Part shown: in pieces, positions 1 to 7,253 of the stretch | How the letters are laid out: each line of letters opens with the position of its first letter | Numbering within the stretch: position 1 is the first letter of the stretch | DNA from: JBILCM01 sp044353165 | Lineage (GTDB): Bacteria; Bacillota; Bacilli; Paenibacillales; YIM-B00363 | Assembly (NCBI GenBank): GCA_044353165.1 | Contig: JBILCM010000053.1 | Span: forward strand, 1 to 15,737 | DNA: 15,737 bases | Direction: 5' to 3' | Notes under the pieces: generated by a model | The model's database searches: none | What the model saw: the letters and a program-made list of their open reading frames with translations, nothing else | Told to the model about the DNA's origin: nothing | Position numbers and translations under genes: made by a program

Positions 1-1023
1 CAGATGGCCGAAGGCATCACAGGTAGAACACAAATTATGGATCGCAACGGGCAATCCCCGTTCCCGCCAGGATCCGTCAGACCGCTGCAGAATACAGACG
101 GTTATGGCGGAGACCCGAATGGACCGTCGGTGTTGATCCCATTCACAATGCTCAGCGGGAAAAAATATATCGCCGTCGATGAACTTGCGAAAGTGTTGGA
201 GTTTGAGAATGTCACGTTCGATCAAAGGAGCGGTGTTCAGCAAATTGGTGATCGGGATGTGCTGTTTCGTCTGAAACTTGGTTCGCGGCAAGCAGAGAAA
301 GCAGGCAAACCGTTTACCTTATCCGAAGCACCTAAGCTTGCGAATGGTCGAATGATGTTATCAGCAACAGCGGCGGCGGATTTGTTCAAAGAAGACATGG
401 TTTTTGATGTTGGATCGGATGGCATTCTCTTGTATCCTTCAGACACCCAAGTCAATCAACACGATTCAGACGCTCCCGATCCAAAACAAGTAGATGAATC
501 ACTCGATTTCGGTGATGATCCGAATGATCCTTCTGCCGACAAAGCGGTCATGACGGATGATGCGTTAACACAAATGTTGGAGAGCGAGTCCGAAGATCCA
601 CAAGCGATTACAGCGCTCAAAAACATCGATATGAATGCTTTGGTCGAAACCGCCAGAAGATATTTAGGCGTCAAATATCAATTCGGTGCCGCACCGTATC
701 CAGAGTCCAATCGGTTTGACTGCTCATCGTATACCAAATATGTGTTTGGAAAATACGGGGTTGTGCTCCCGCGGCTAGCAAGAGAGCAAGCCAGGATTGG
801 CAATACGGTGTCGCGCCAAAGCCTGCGCAGAGGAGATCTCCTGTTCTTCTATGTGCCGGGTCGTTTCAAATCGAATAACGTTGTGGGTCACGTAGGGATT
901 TATATCGGCAATCGGCAGATGATCCACGCCGGCACGGAACCAAAGAATGGCGTGCAAATTCGCAGCATCGATCGCGATTACTGGAAACGCACATTCCTAA
1001 GCGCCAAGCGTGTCGCTTATTAG
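1..1023 (+). CDS. NlpC/P60 family cell-wall hydrolase with copper-amine-oxidase-like N-domain (5' end probably outside window)
   Basis: Probably a secreted peptidoglycan endopeptidase that cleaves stem peptides. Numbering from the ATG at base 4: residues 42-146 resemble the copper-amine-oxidase N-domain (stalk/anchor) repeat of Bacillales exported proteins; residues 147-205 form a very acidic Asp/Glu/Pro linker; residues 210-339 are an NlpC/P60 domain. Visible catalytic residues are Cys240 (FDCSSY), His296 (GHVGIYIG) and His308 (MIHAG), so the enzyme looks intact. The frame is open to base 1, no ribosome binding site is visible before the ATG at 4, and no signal peptide is present. I infer that the true start and signal sequence lie upstream of the window. 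A strong hairpin follows the stop codon. Confidence 0.85.
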   Translation, partial: QMAEGITGRTQIMDRNGQSPFPPGSVRPLQNTDGYGGDPNGPSVLIPFTMLSGKKYIAVDELAKVLEFENVTFDQRSGVQQIGDRDVLFRLKLGSRQAEKAGKPFTLSEAPKLANGRMMLSATAAADLFKEDMVFDVGSDGILLYPSDTQVNQHDSDAPDPKQVDESLDFGDDPNDPSADKAVMTDDALTQMLESESEDPQAITALKNIDMNALVETARRYLGVKYQFGAAPYPESNRFDCSSYTKYVFGKYGVVLPRLAREQARIGNTVSRQSLRRGDLLFFYVPGRFKSNNVVGHVGIYIGNRQMIHAGTEPKNGVQIRSIDRDYWKRTFLSAKRVAY

Positions 1024-1033
1024 AACAGACAGA

Positions 1034-1076
1034 GGAGCGATCCCAGAGGCAGGTGATTTTACTCTGGGATCGCTCC
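1034..1076. terminator. Bidirectional hairpin terminator between the NlpC/P60 gene and moaE
   Basis: A perfect 15-base inverted repeat (1034-1048 with 1062-1076) encloses a 13-base loop and starts 10 bases after the NlpC/P60 stop codon. It lies between two convergent genes. The T-run after it is short on the plus strand (GTTCTTGTT). The stem includes GATCCC and is GC-rich. It probably ends transcription from both sides. Confidence 0.75.
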
Positions 1077-1083
1077 GTTCTTG

Positions 1084-1521
1084 TTACAGCAATGGATTCC
1101 AAGTTCCTGTCTGGGCGCCTTTCCACTCGGCACCGTTCTCCCATACTTCGCGCTTCCAGATCGGGACAATCACTTTCAGACGCTCGATCGCATATCGGCT
1201 AGCTTCATAAGTTACATCACGATGGGGCGCTGATACAGCAATGACGACGCTTGCTTCACCCAGTGGGACATGGCCGATGCGGTGGGTAATGGCGCAATCC
1301 GTTCCTGGCCATTGTGTCGCGATCTCCTCACCGATCTGTTGGAGCGATTTTACCGCCATCGGGATATACGCCTCATATTCAAGATAGATGGTCCGCTGGC
1401 CATTCGTCCATTCCCGGGTCGTGCCCACGAACACAAGCGTGGCTCCATGAGCGGGAACAATAACTTTCGAACTGACAGCAGCCACATCGATCACTTGATC
1501 GGATATTTCAAATCGATGCAT
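1084..1521 (-). CDS. moaE: Molybdopterin synthase catalytic (large) subunit MoaE
   Basis: MoaE with MoaD-thiocarboxylate converts cyclic pyranopterin monophosphate into molybdopterin in the cytoplasm. At 145 residues it has normal family length. Recognisable blocks are GATLVFVGTTRE (26-37), LEYEAY (47-52), HRIGHVPLGEASVVI (80-94), SAPHR (97-101) and PIWKRE (120-125). Arg36, His100, Arg101, Lys116 and Lys123 line up, with a constant offset of three, with the E. coli active-site residues Arg39, His103, Arg104, Lys119 and Lys126 as I remember them. The start ATG has an AAGGAC ribosome binding site seven bases upstream. It is divergent from moaA, and no moaD lies next to it. Confidence 0.93.
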   Translation of the reverse strand: MHRFEISDQVIDVAAVSSKVIVPAHGATLVFVGTTREWTNGQRTIYLEYEAYIPMAVKSLQQIGEEIATQWPGTDCAITHRIGHVPLGEASVVIAVSAPHRDVTYEASRYAIERLKVIVPIWKREVWENGAEWKGAQTGTWNPLL

Positions 1522-1642
1522 GACACACGTCCTTATTCATAATGATCTGAGCGTATCATATTTGTTTATATGGGTTCAACGGCCATGGGAAACTCCACAT
1601 AATTGTGCTACACTCTAAGAGTACAAGAAAGGGGAGGTGGCC
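1522..1642. promoter_or_regulatory. Divergent moaE/moaA intergenic region with moaA promoter-like box
   Basis: This 121-base region must serve two divergent genes. Toward moaA there is an extended -10 sequence, TGC-TACACT, at 1606-1614, with only a weak -35 match about 17 bases upstream (TGGGAA, 1586-1591). Toward moaE a TTGAAC element (minus strand, 1574-1579) is the best -35 candidate, with no convincing -10 at the right distance. No moco riboswitch can be fitted into so short a stretch. Confidence 0.4.
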
Positions 1643-2650
1643 GTGTCAAAACTGATCGATCGTTATGGGAGAGTTCACGATTATTTGCGCATCTCAGTTA
1701 CCGATCAGTGCAATTTGCGTTGTGTGTATTGTATGCCCGAAGAAGGGCTTGAATTTATGGATTACAGCCGGCTCATGACGCCGGATGAGATCCGCAAGAT
1801 CGTCACGGTAGGCGCGAAGCTTGGCATTCGCAAAATCCGAATTACAGGCGGAGAACCGCTCGTGCGTAAAGATATTGTGGAACTCATTGCCGGTGTTGCT
1901 TCTGTGCCTGGGATCGAGGATATTGCGCTGACTACGAATGGACTGCTCCTTGCCCCCAAAGCCGCATCGTTACGTTCGGCTGGCTTGCATCGGGTAAACA
2001 TCTCGCTCGATACGCTCGATAACGCCAAGTTTCGCATGATTGCAAGAAGAGGCGAGCTCAGTAAAGTGTTAGAGGGCATACAAGCAGCTGCTGATGTCGG
2101 ATTTTCACCGATCAAACTTAATTTTGTGTTGCTTAAGGACATGAATGACAATGAGATCGAAGCTTTCTTACGCTTATCTTATCTTGAGAATTTACATATC
2201 CGATTTATTGAATATATGCCGATCGGACACGATGACGACGGCTGGCGCAACATGTACCTCTCGTTGCAACGTGTGAAAGAAGTGGCTGCACAGTTGCCTT
2301 GGCCAGCTGAACAAGTTCCCGTACATCACGTTCAAGGCAATGGTCCCTCGGAAAATTGGCGATTCATCGGCGGGCGAGGATCGTATGGACTCATCCATCC
2401 GATCAGCGATCATTTCTGTGCTTCCTGCAACCGGTTGCGGCTCACGGCTGACGGTCAGTTAAAGCCTTGTTTATATTGGGTGGATGAATTGAATATGCGA
2501 CCTTGGGTGGATGATGGTTCTGCACTTGAACGTATTTTTTACCGTGCGCTCGATATCAAACCTGAGAATCATGAGATGGCAGCGAAGTTGGCCCAAGAGT
2601 CCCAAAGTCATATCCCTACGACGCGGCGCATGTCACAAATCGGCGGCTGA
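1643..2650 (+). CDS. moaA: GTP 3',8-cyclase MoaA (radical SAM)
   Basis: MoaA performs the first step of molybdenum cofactor synthesis, converting GTP to 3',8-cyclo-GTP, which MoaC then processes. The 335-residue protein has the radical SAM cluster motif Cys23-x3-Cys27-x2-Cys30, the ITGGEP SAM motif (67-72) and a second C-terminal cluster with Cys259, Cys262 and Cys276. It ends in the conserved Gly-Gly tail (334-335) needed by the family. I chose GTG at 1643 over the in-frame GTG at 1637 because the ribosome binding site GGGGAGG (1631-1637) sits five bases before 1643 and overlaps 1637. It heads a closely packed plus-strand gene group; moaE lies divergently beside it. Confidence 0.95.
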   Translation: MSKLIDRYGRVHDYLRISVTDQCNLRCVYCMPEEGLEFMDYSRLMTPDEIRKIVTVGAKLGIRKIRITGGEPLVRKDIVELIAGVASVPGIEDIALTTNGLLLAPKAASLRSAGLHRVNISLDTLDNAKFRMIARRGELSKVLEGIQAAADVGFSPIKLNFVLLKDMNDNEIEAFLRLSYLENLHIRFIEYMPIGHDDDGWRNMYLSLQRVKEVAAQLPWPAEQVPVHHVQGNGPSENWRFIGGRGSYGLIHPISDHFCASCNRLRLTADGQLKPCLYWVDELNMRPWVDDGSALERIFYRALDIKPENHEMAAKLAQESQSHIPTTRRMSQIGG

Positions 2651-2669
2651 AGGAGTGACACATCAACAG

Positions 2670-4124
2670 ATGGATGCACAGCAATTATCCTTCACGATCC
2701 TGCATACGAACGATTTACACAGCGCCTTTGAATCGATGCCGAAAATCAGCACCTTCTTCCAACGATATGCAAGTCAAGTTCCTCCCGAGCAACTGCTTCG
2801 TTTTGACATCGGTGATCATATGGACCGCATGCGTCCAGAGACGGAAGGAACATTAGGTGGTGCCAATGTTGCGGTTATGAATGCAACGGGTTATGATGCT
2901 GTCGTTGTGGGAAACAATGAAGGATTAACATTTACGCCTGATATTCTTGATGAACTTTATACAAACCAAGCACAATTCCCCGTTATAGCCACGAACTTAC
3001 ATTGGGTTGGCACAGCGGACAACACACCGCATTGGAACCGAACCAGCCTGATCATGGAGCGGCAAGGCGTGCGTATCGGCGTGATCGGGTTAACTGCTGC
3101 GTTCCATCTCTTCTATCAAGAATTGGGTTGGCATGTGTCGGAACCGCTCGAAGCCGCGCGCACAGAGGTGACACGTCTGCGCAACGTACACGGTGTTGAT
3201 CTCGTTATCGTGCTTAGCCATCTTGGCTTGCCTATGGATCGCCGATTAGCAGCAGAGGTGCCCGGGATTCATCTCATTCTGGGGGGACACACCCACCATA
3301 TCTGTGGGGAGATTGAGTCAGCATACGGCGCCTATATCGGGGCCGCAGGGAAGCTTGGCACCCATGTCGGTGTTGTCAAGCTTATTGTGGACCGGATAAC
3401 AAAGTCCATCTGCAGTGCACAAGGCGGAGCGGTCGATTTACATGATACGGAACCGGACATCATGATACAATCGCTCATTGCTAAAGAAGCTGGCAAAGCC
3501 GGGCTTCATCTGAAGCGGGTTGTCGCGGTGCTTACAGAACCGATTCCCGTTGAACACGAACGAGAATCCATCTTCGGAAACTTGCTCGCTTCCGCACTGC
3601 GTCAATATTGTCGTGCAGATATTGGGCTTGTTAACGCGGGTCAACTGCTAGGCGGGCTTGATGCGGGTGTTGTGACGGCGGAACAGCTGCTTGCTGTCTG
3701 CCCTTCCCCTATCAATCCTGCGCGGATGATGCTTCGTGGGGAACATCTATGGCATGCGATCCAACAATCGCTTGAAGCAGAATACATCTATCGAGCAATT
3801 CGCGGCTTTGGATTTCGAGGCTACTCGCTGGGCACATTGTGTATGGATGGCATGGCCGTAACCATTGAGAAGAATAGCTCAGACCAGGTTGTGTTAAAGC
3901 ACGTGACGGTCGGAGGGCATCCCTTGGAATTGATGCGAACGTACAGTGTAGGTACGATCGATATGTTTACTTTCCGAGTGGGGTATGAGACGCTGGCCGA
4001 GGGGATGCATGTGAAATATTTCTTGCCGGATTTTATTCGGGATTTGATAGCAAATGTATTGGCCTCGAGTGAGCAACAAACGTTCATTCAACAGGCCAAA
4101 CAGCCCCGTTCCCAGGTTCTCTAA
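2670..4124 (+). CDS. yunD: YunD-like bifunctional metallophosphatase/5'-nucleotidase
   Basis: Two-domain phosphoesterase of the 5'-nucleotidase/2',3'-cyclic phosphodiesterase family, 484 residues. The N-terminal calcineurin-like metal site shows NDLH (Asp15, His17), FDIGDH (Asp46, Asp49), GNNEG (81-85), SHLG (His184) and GGHTHH (His207, His209). The C-terminal nucleotidase domain includes FGNLLASAL and NAGQLLGGL (from about 300). There is no signal peptide, so it is probably cytosolic like Bacillus YunD. GNNEG has Asn where most family members have the catalytic His (GNHE); I recall the same variant in YunD-type proteins. The start at 2670 follows AGGAG at 2651-2655 at a rather long spacing; GTG at 2655 is an alternative but overlaps that site. 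An open frame back to 2511 lies within moaA and is rejected. Confidence 0.88.
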   Translation: MDAQQLSFTILHTNDLHSAFESMPKISTFFQRYASQVPPEQLLRFDIGDHMDRMRPETEGTLGGANVAVMNATGYDAVVVGNNEGLTFTPDILDELYTNQAQFPVIATNLHWVGTADNTPHWNRTSLIMERQGVRIGVIGLTAAFHLFYQELGWHVSEPLEAARTEVTRLRNVHGVDLVIVLSHLGLPMDRRLAAEVPGIHLILGGHTHHICGEIESAYGAYIGAAGKLGTHVGVVKLIVDRITKSICSAQGGAVDLHDTEPDIMIQSLIAKEAGKAGLHLKRVVAVLTEPIPVEHERESIFGNLLASALRQYCRADIGLVNAGQLLGGLDAGVVTAEQLLAVCPSPINPARMMLRGEHLWHAIQQSLEAEYIYRAIRGFGFRGYSLGTLCMDGMAVTIEKNSSDQVVLKHVTVGGHPLELMRTYSVGTIDMFTFRVGYETLAEGMHVKYFLPDFIRDLIANVLASSEQQTFIQQAKQPRSQVL

Positions 4125-4145
4125 CCAATGGTTATTTTCAAAACG

Positions 4146-4161
4146 GTACTCATTCGAGTAC
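4146..4161. repeat. Short inverted repeat upstream of yfkAB
   Basis: GTACTC-ATTC-GAGTAC is a perfect 6-base inverted repeat with a 4-base loop, in the 56-base gap between the YunD-like gene and yfkAB, 19 bases before the yfkAB start. It could be an operator or an RNA hairpin next to the ribosome binding site. TACAAT (4159-4164) overlaps it and resembles a -10 box but has no good -35 partner. Confidence 0.35.
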
Positions 4162-4180
4162 AATGATACCGAGGTGTACT

Positions 4181-5290
4181 ATGAACGCAAAAGCGAATAT
4201 AGCTATTTATGACCCTTGGGACCCGTTGACATCCATGCACCGCTGGCACAAACATCGATTAACCAGTGTGGAATTTACCGTTACACAACTGTGCAATATG
4301 CGTTGTGAGCATTGCGCGGTGGGCGATGCGCTTGTTCAGGTCGAAGGCAAGCGACTTCCTTTGGAGCGCATCATGCAGCGGCTCGATGAAGTAGAGCATT
4401 TACAGACGATCAGTATCACAGGGGGAGAGCCGTCCTACGACGTTGCGACCCTTGAGGAATACATTATCCCATTGCTCCACTACGCACGTGAGCGCGGTGT
4501 TCGTTCGCAGATCAATACGAATCTCACGCTTCCCTTTGATCGGTATGAACGTTTAGCGCCTTATATCGATGTTTTTCACATCTCTTTCAATTATCGCGAT
4601 GCCCGCGATTTTTACGAGATTGGTTTTGCCAACCAAGCGCGCCCCGTAAGTTTAGCACTAGCAGAACGAATGTATGATCGCTTGGTTGACAATACGATGC
4701 GGCTTGCTCAAGGGGGAGCATTCGTTTCGGCGGAGTCGATGATTAATGTTCGTACATTGGAATACATTGAGGACATTCATCGCATCATCGTTAAGCTGGG
4801 ATGTCGCCGACACGAAGTGCATCCAATGTATCCGAGCGCGTTTGCGGCCGGGCTACCGGTGCTTTCGCTCCATCCTATGCGCGATGCGATCCATCGATTG
4901 CTCGACATGCGAGACCCCGACGTGTGGATGTTGTTTGGGACGTTGCCATTCTTCGCATGCAACAGCGAACGTGCCGACCGCGAGCTAATTCGTCGTCTGG
5001 CGCAAGAGCCGAACGTCACGGTCCGCAATGACCCTGACGGCAGAAATCGCTTGAATGTGAACACATTCAACGGGAACGTATATGTCACTGATTTTTCAGA
5101 TGTGCCTGCGATTGGTAATGTGCAAGATGACCGATTGGAAGAAGTATTTGATCAATGGTTGAAAGCAGACTTACAGATGCGAGTGAACTGCTATTGTCCG
5201 CAAGCACAATGCTGTGGACCCAACTTATTGGTGGCAAATATGTATTACAACGATGTTGATTTTACAACCCGCAAAGCGATCTTGACATAG
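4181..5290 (+). CDS. yfkAB: Radical SAM/CxCxxxxC motif protein YfkAB
   Basis: Radical SAM protein of unknown substrate, 369 residues. The SAM cluster motif is Cys38-x3-Cys42-x2-Cys45, followed by ITGGEP (79-84). The C-terminus carries the family-defining CxCxxxxC signature, Cys337, Cys339, Cys344, with an extra Cys345, probably binding an auxiliary iron-sulfur cluster. In some Bacillus the two halves are named yfkA and yfkB; here they are one gene. I chose ATG at 4181 because GAGGTG (4171-4176) lies just before it; the in-frame ATG at 4163 has no ribosome binding site. The ytvI-like start follows 13 bases after the stop, so the two are probably co-transcribed. The reaction is unknown. Confidence 0.9.
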   Translation: MNAKANIAIYDPWDPLTSMHRWHKHRLTSVEFTVTQLCNMRCEHCAVGDALVQVEGKRLPLERIMQRLDEVEHLQTISITGGEPSYDVATLEEYIIPLLHYARERGVRSQINTNLTLPFDRYERLAPYIDVFHISFNYRDARDFYEIGFANQARPVSLALAERMYDRLVDNTMRLAQGGAFVSAESMINVRTLEYIEDIHRIIVKLGCRRHEVHPMYPSAFAAGLPVLSLHPMRDAIHRLLDMRDPDVWMLFGTLPFFACNSERADRELIRRLAQEPNVTVRNDPDGRNRLNVNTFNGNVYVTDFSDVPAIGNVQDDRLEEVFDQWLKADLQMRVNCYCPQAQCCGPNLLVANMYYNDVDFTTRKAILT

Positions 5291-5303
5291 GAGAGGTGTG
5301 CAT

Positions 5304-6329
5304 TTGCTTCGCAATGGACTCATTATTATACTGGGACTTGCCTTTCTTTACGGCTTGTTTACGGTCGGTTCCCCTTTCTTGTTGGCTTTGTTGTTTGCCA
5401 TTTTTCTTGAACCGCTCAATGGACTCTTTATGCGTTATGGCCGCATGAATCGTCTTGCTGCCGCGACTGTGACATGCACATTATTCGTCATCGTACTGTT
5501 AGTCATGTTTTATTTGTTGTTGGCTCGGATATTCTCAGAATTCGTCTCCCTCGTACGAAACTTGAATTATGCCGAGTTAAACCAGTTCGTGGTGGAAGCG
5601 ATTGAGCGTCTAGAGAGCATTACAGCTGATTTACCGCCTGAGGTCGCCGCCAGCATCCAGACGTATGCGTTCGACCAAATTCAATCCTTGCAAGGACTCG
5701 CTTCCCAAATTTCAGGATATACCCTTAATGTGTTAAGCGCTGTTCCGGGATTCTTGATTTATTTGATCGTTTTTTTTGTGGCGTTGTATCTGTTTAGTTA
5801 CAGCATGGCGACAATCAAGCAATCGTTCCTCTCCTTCTTCGAAGAACGTTCACGAGATAAGGTGGAGACGGTGCTCTTGAAACTGCGAAAGTCGGTAACA
5901 GGATTCCTACGTGCCCAAGCGATACTCAGCTCGTTCACTTTTATCATTGCGCTTATCGGTTTGATGATCTTGGACGTGCGTTTTGCGATTGTGATTTCAT
6001 TCATCATTGTGGTCGTTGATATACTGCCAATTTTGGGAACAGGATCTGTATTGGTGCCTTGGGCGCTCTATTTACTTGTAATCGGGGATCCGCCACTGGC
6101 GATCGGTTTAATCATTCTCTTCTTGGTCATTACTGTGATACGTAGAATCATTGAACCGAAAATCCTTGGCGAACAAATGGGAATTGCAGCTTTACCGACC
6201 TTGATTAGTTTATATGTTGGGTTTGAGCTGATTGGTGTGATCGGACTGATCCTCGGACCGCTCGTTGTGATCATTTATCAAGCGATGGTCAAAGTGGGGC
6301 TGTTAAAATTTAAGATTCGCTTCGAATAG
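5304..6329 (+). CDS. ytvI: AI-2E family transporter, YtvI-like sporulation membrane protein
   Basis: Polytopic membrane protein of the AI-2E/PerM family, 341 residues. Hydrophobic segments lie near 4-22, 24-40, 51-75, 147-167, 207-225, 227-246, 248-262, 264-281 and 298-327. The long extracytoplasmic-type region between about 76 and 146 is typical of the family. Family landmarks are FLRAQ (201-205), DILPILGTG (239-247) and EPKILGEQMG (284-293), followed by the glycine-rich last helix. This C-terminal pattern resembles the sporulation protein YtvI, whose substrate is unknown. TTG at 5304 is the likely start because GGAGAGG (5290-5296) is seven bases upstream; GTG at 5298 overlaps too closely. 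It sits 13 bases after yfkAB and 12 bases before the HAD gene. Confidence 0.85.
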   Translation: MLRNGLIIILGLAFLYGLFTVGSPFLLALLFAIFLEPLNGLFMRYGRMNRLAAATVTCTLFVIVLLVMFYLLLARIFSEFVSLVRNLNYAELNQFVVEAIERLESITADLPPEVAASIQTYAFDQIQSLQGLASQISGYTLNVLSAVPGFLIYLIVFFVALYLFSYSMATIKQSFLSFFEERSRDKVETVLLKLRKSVTGFLRAQAILSSFTFIIALIGLMILDVRFAIVISFIIVVVDILPILGTGSVLVPWALYLLVIGDPPLAIGLIILFLVITVIRRIIEPKILGEQMGIAALPTLISLYVGFELIGVIGLILGPLVVIIYQAMVKVGLLKFKIRFE

Positions 6330-6341
6330 AAAGGGATTTTT

Positions 6342-7025
6342 ATGCGCTACGAACGACCCGATGCCATCCTATTTGATATGGATGGAACATTATTTAAAAC
6401 CGAAACACTGATCGTTCCTGCTTATGAACGTGCGTTCGAAAGACTTAAGCAAGAAGGGTTGTTTCAAGGACCGACGCCGCCTGCAACACGCATCCTAGGG
6501 GCGTTAGGTTTGTTACTCCAAGAGATTTGGGACCAAGTCATTCCCGGAGCTGCTGAGGCAACCAAGCAACGGATCAACAACTTGTTGTTGGAAGAACAAC
6601 TGACACTCCTAAGCGCTGGTCATGGGGAACTGTACCCGCAGGTTGAGAACACTTTGCAAAACTTGCGAGATGCAGGTTTTCGGTTGTTCGTGGCTAGCAA
6701 CGGGTTAGAGTCGTATGTGAAAGGTGTAGCCCATCATCAAGGCATCGCCGCCTATTTCGATGGCATCTATTCTGCCGGGGAATATGGAACGAAAACAAAA
6801 GTTGATTTGGTGCGCTTATTATTGGATCATCACAACGTTCGCTCCGCTTGGATGGTCGGAGATCGTTCTTCAGATGTGGAGGCTGGACGTGAGAACAATT
6901 TAACGGTTGTTGGTTGCACGTATGCAGGGTTTGGTGTTTCTAATGATGAACTGCAAGGCGCTCAGTATCGAATCAATGCATTCGAGCAACTGCAGGATTT
7001 GTTACGCAATACAGGGACATTCTGA
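6342..7025 (+). CDS. HAD-superfamily hydrolase (phosphoglycolate phosphatase-like)
   Basis: A 227-residue HAD phosphatase. Motif I is FDMDGTLF with nucleophile Asp12 and acid/base Asp14; motif II is the Ser119 in FVASNG; the motif III lysine is Lys151 or Lys153 in YGTKTK; motif IV is MVGDRSSDVEAG with Asp174 and Asp178. The helical cap between motifs I and II (about 20-95) places it in subfamily I, with phosphoglycolate phosphatase, PpaX and similar enzymes. All catalytic residues are present; the substrate cannot be read from the sequence. GAAAGGGA lies six bases before the ATG, and the gene follows ytvI by 12 bases, so it is probably the last gene of the moaA-starting group. No hairpin terminator is visible directly after it. 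Confidence 0.88.
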   Translation: MRYERPDAILFDMDGTLFKTETLIVPAYERAFERLKQEGLFQGPTPPATRILGALGLLLQEIWDQVIPGAAEATKQRINNLLLEEQLTLLSAGHGELYPQVENTLQNLRDAGFRLFVASNGLESYVKGVAHHQGIAAYFDGIYSAGEYGTKTKVDLVRLLLDHHNVRSAWMVGDRSSDVEAGRENNLTVVGCTYAGFGVSNDELQGAQYRINAFEQLQDLLRNTGTF

Positions 7026-7066
7026 CAATATCTTCGCATATACTTCCCTAAATACGAAAAAAAAAT

Positions 7067-7072
7067 TATAAT
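7067..7072 (+). promoter_or_regulatory. TATAAT -10-like box before the CNNM leader
   Basis: A perfect TATAAT is preceded by a run of nine A residues (7057-7065) and has no clear -35 element. A second box, TATACT at 7039-7044, is also present. Transcription from the first would give a leader of about 175 bases before the transporter start at 7254, long enough for RNA-based control. Confidence 0.4.
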
Positions 7073-7105
7073 GAAGTTAACAAATTGAATGGGAGCTGAT
7101 CCTTT

Positions 7106-7192
7106 ATGGAAGAGGACCCGGACGAACCGACGATTCGTTCACAGGTTCCGCTAGGTTTCATAGGTTGCGATCTCTATTATAGACGGCTATAA
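7106..7192 (+). CDS. Putative 28-residue acidic/proline-rich leader peptide
   Basis: A short ORF encodes a peptide starting MEEDPDEPTIRSQVPLG and ending DLYYRRL. GGGAG (7091-7095) is a possible ribosome binding site ten bases before its ATG, and a TATAAT box lies upstream. The first eight residues are acidic plus proline, the composition known to destabilise translating ribosomes at low Mg2+ (the enterobacterial mgtL leader has a comparable Glu-Pro-Asp-Pro start). The stop codon is one base before an anti-Shine-Dalgarno sequence for the downstream transporter gene. A regulatory leader is therefore more likely than a functional protein, but at this length chance cannot be excluded. Confidence 0.45.
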   Translation: MEEDPDEPTIRSQVPLGFIGCDLYYRRL

Positions 7193-7244
7193 CTCCTCCA
7201 ACGGAATCGTAGAGAAGAGTATTCGATTCGATGACTATGGAGGA
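7177..7244 (+). promoter_or_regulatory. RNA hairpins that could sequester the CNNM ribosome binding site
   Basis: TCCTCCA (7194-7200) is perfectly complementary to TGGAGGA (7238-7244), the ribosome binding site of the transporter gene. Inside this pair a second stem, GAATCG (7204-7209) with CGATTC (7224-7229), would bring the arms together. Just upstream, TTATAG (7177-7182) and CTATAA (7187-7192) form a 6-base stem with an ACGG loop covering the end of the leader ORF. A ribosome stopped at 7190-7192 would cover the anti-Shine-Dalgarno arm. The pairings are seen; the regulation is inferred. Confidence 0.5.
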
Positions 7245-7253
7245 TGATGAATT

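Noticed and set aside
2511..2669. In-frame 5' extension of the YunD-like gene back to 2511
   Set aside because: It lies entirely inside moaA, has no ribosome binding site, and the conserved domain begins just after the ATG at 2670.
7022..7044. CTGACA (7022-7027) with TATACT (7039-7044) as a SigA promoter
   Set aside because: The spacing is only 11 bases, far below the usual 16-18.
7073..7253. M-box (ykoK) Mg2+ or yybP-ykoY Mn2+ riboswitch in the CNNM leader
   Set aside because: I could not recognise the conserved cores of either class; the leader is explained better by a short ORF and simple stems. A covariance-model search would settle it.
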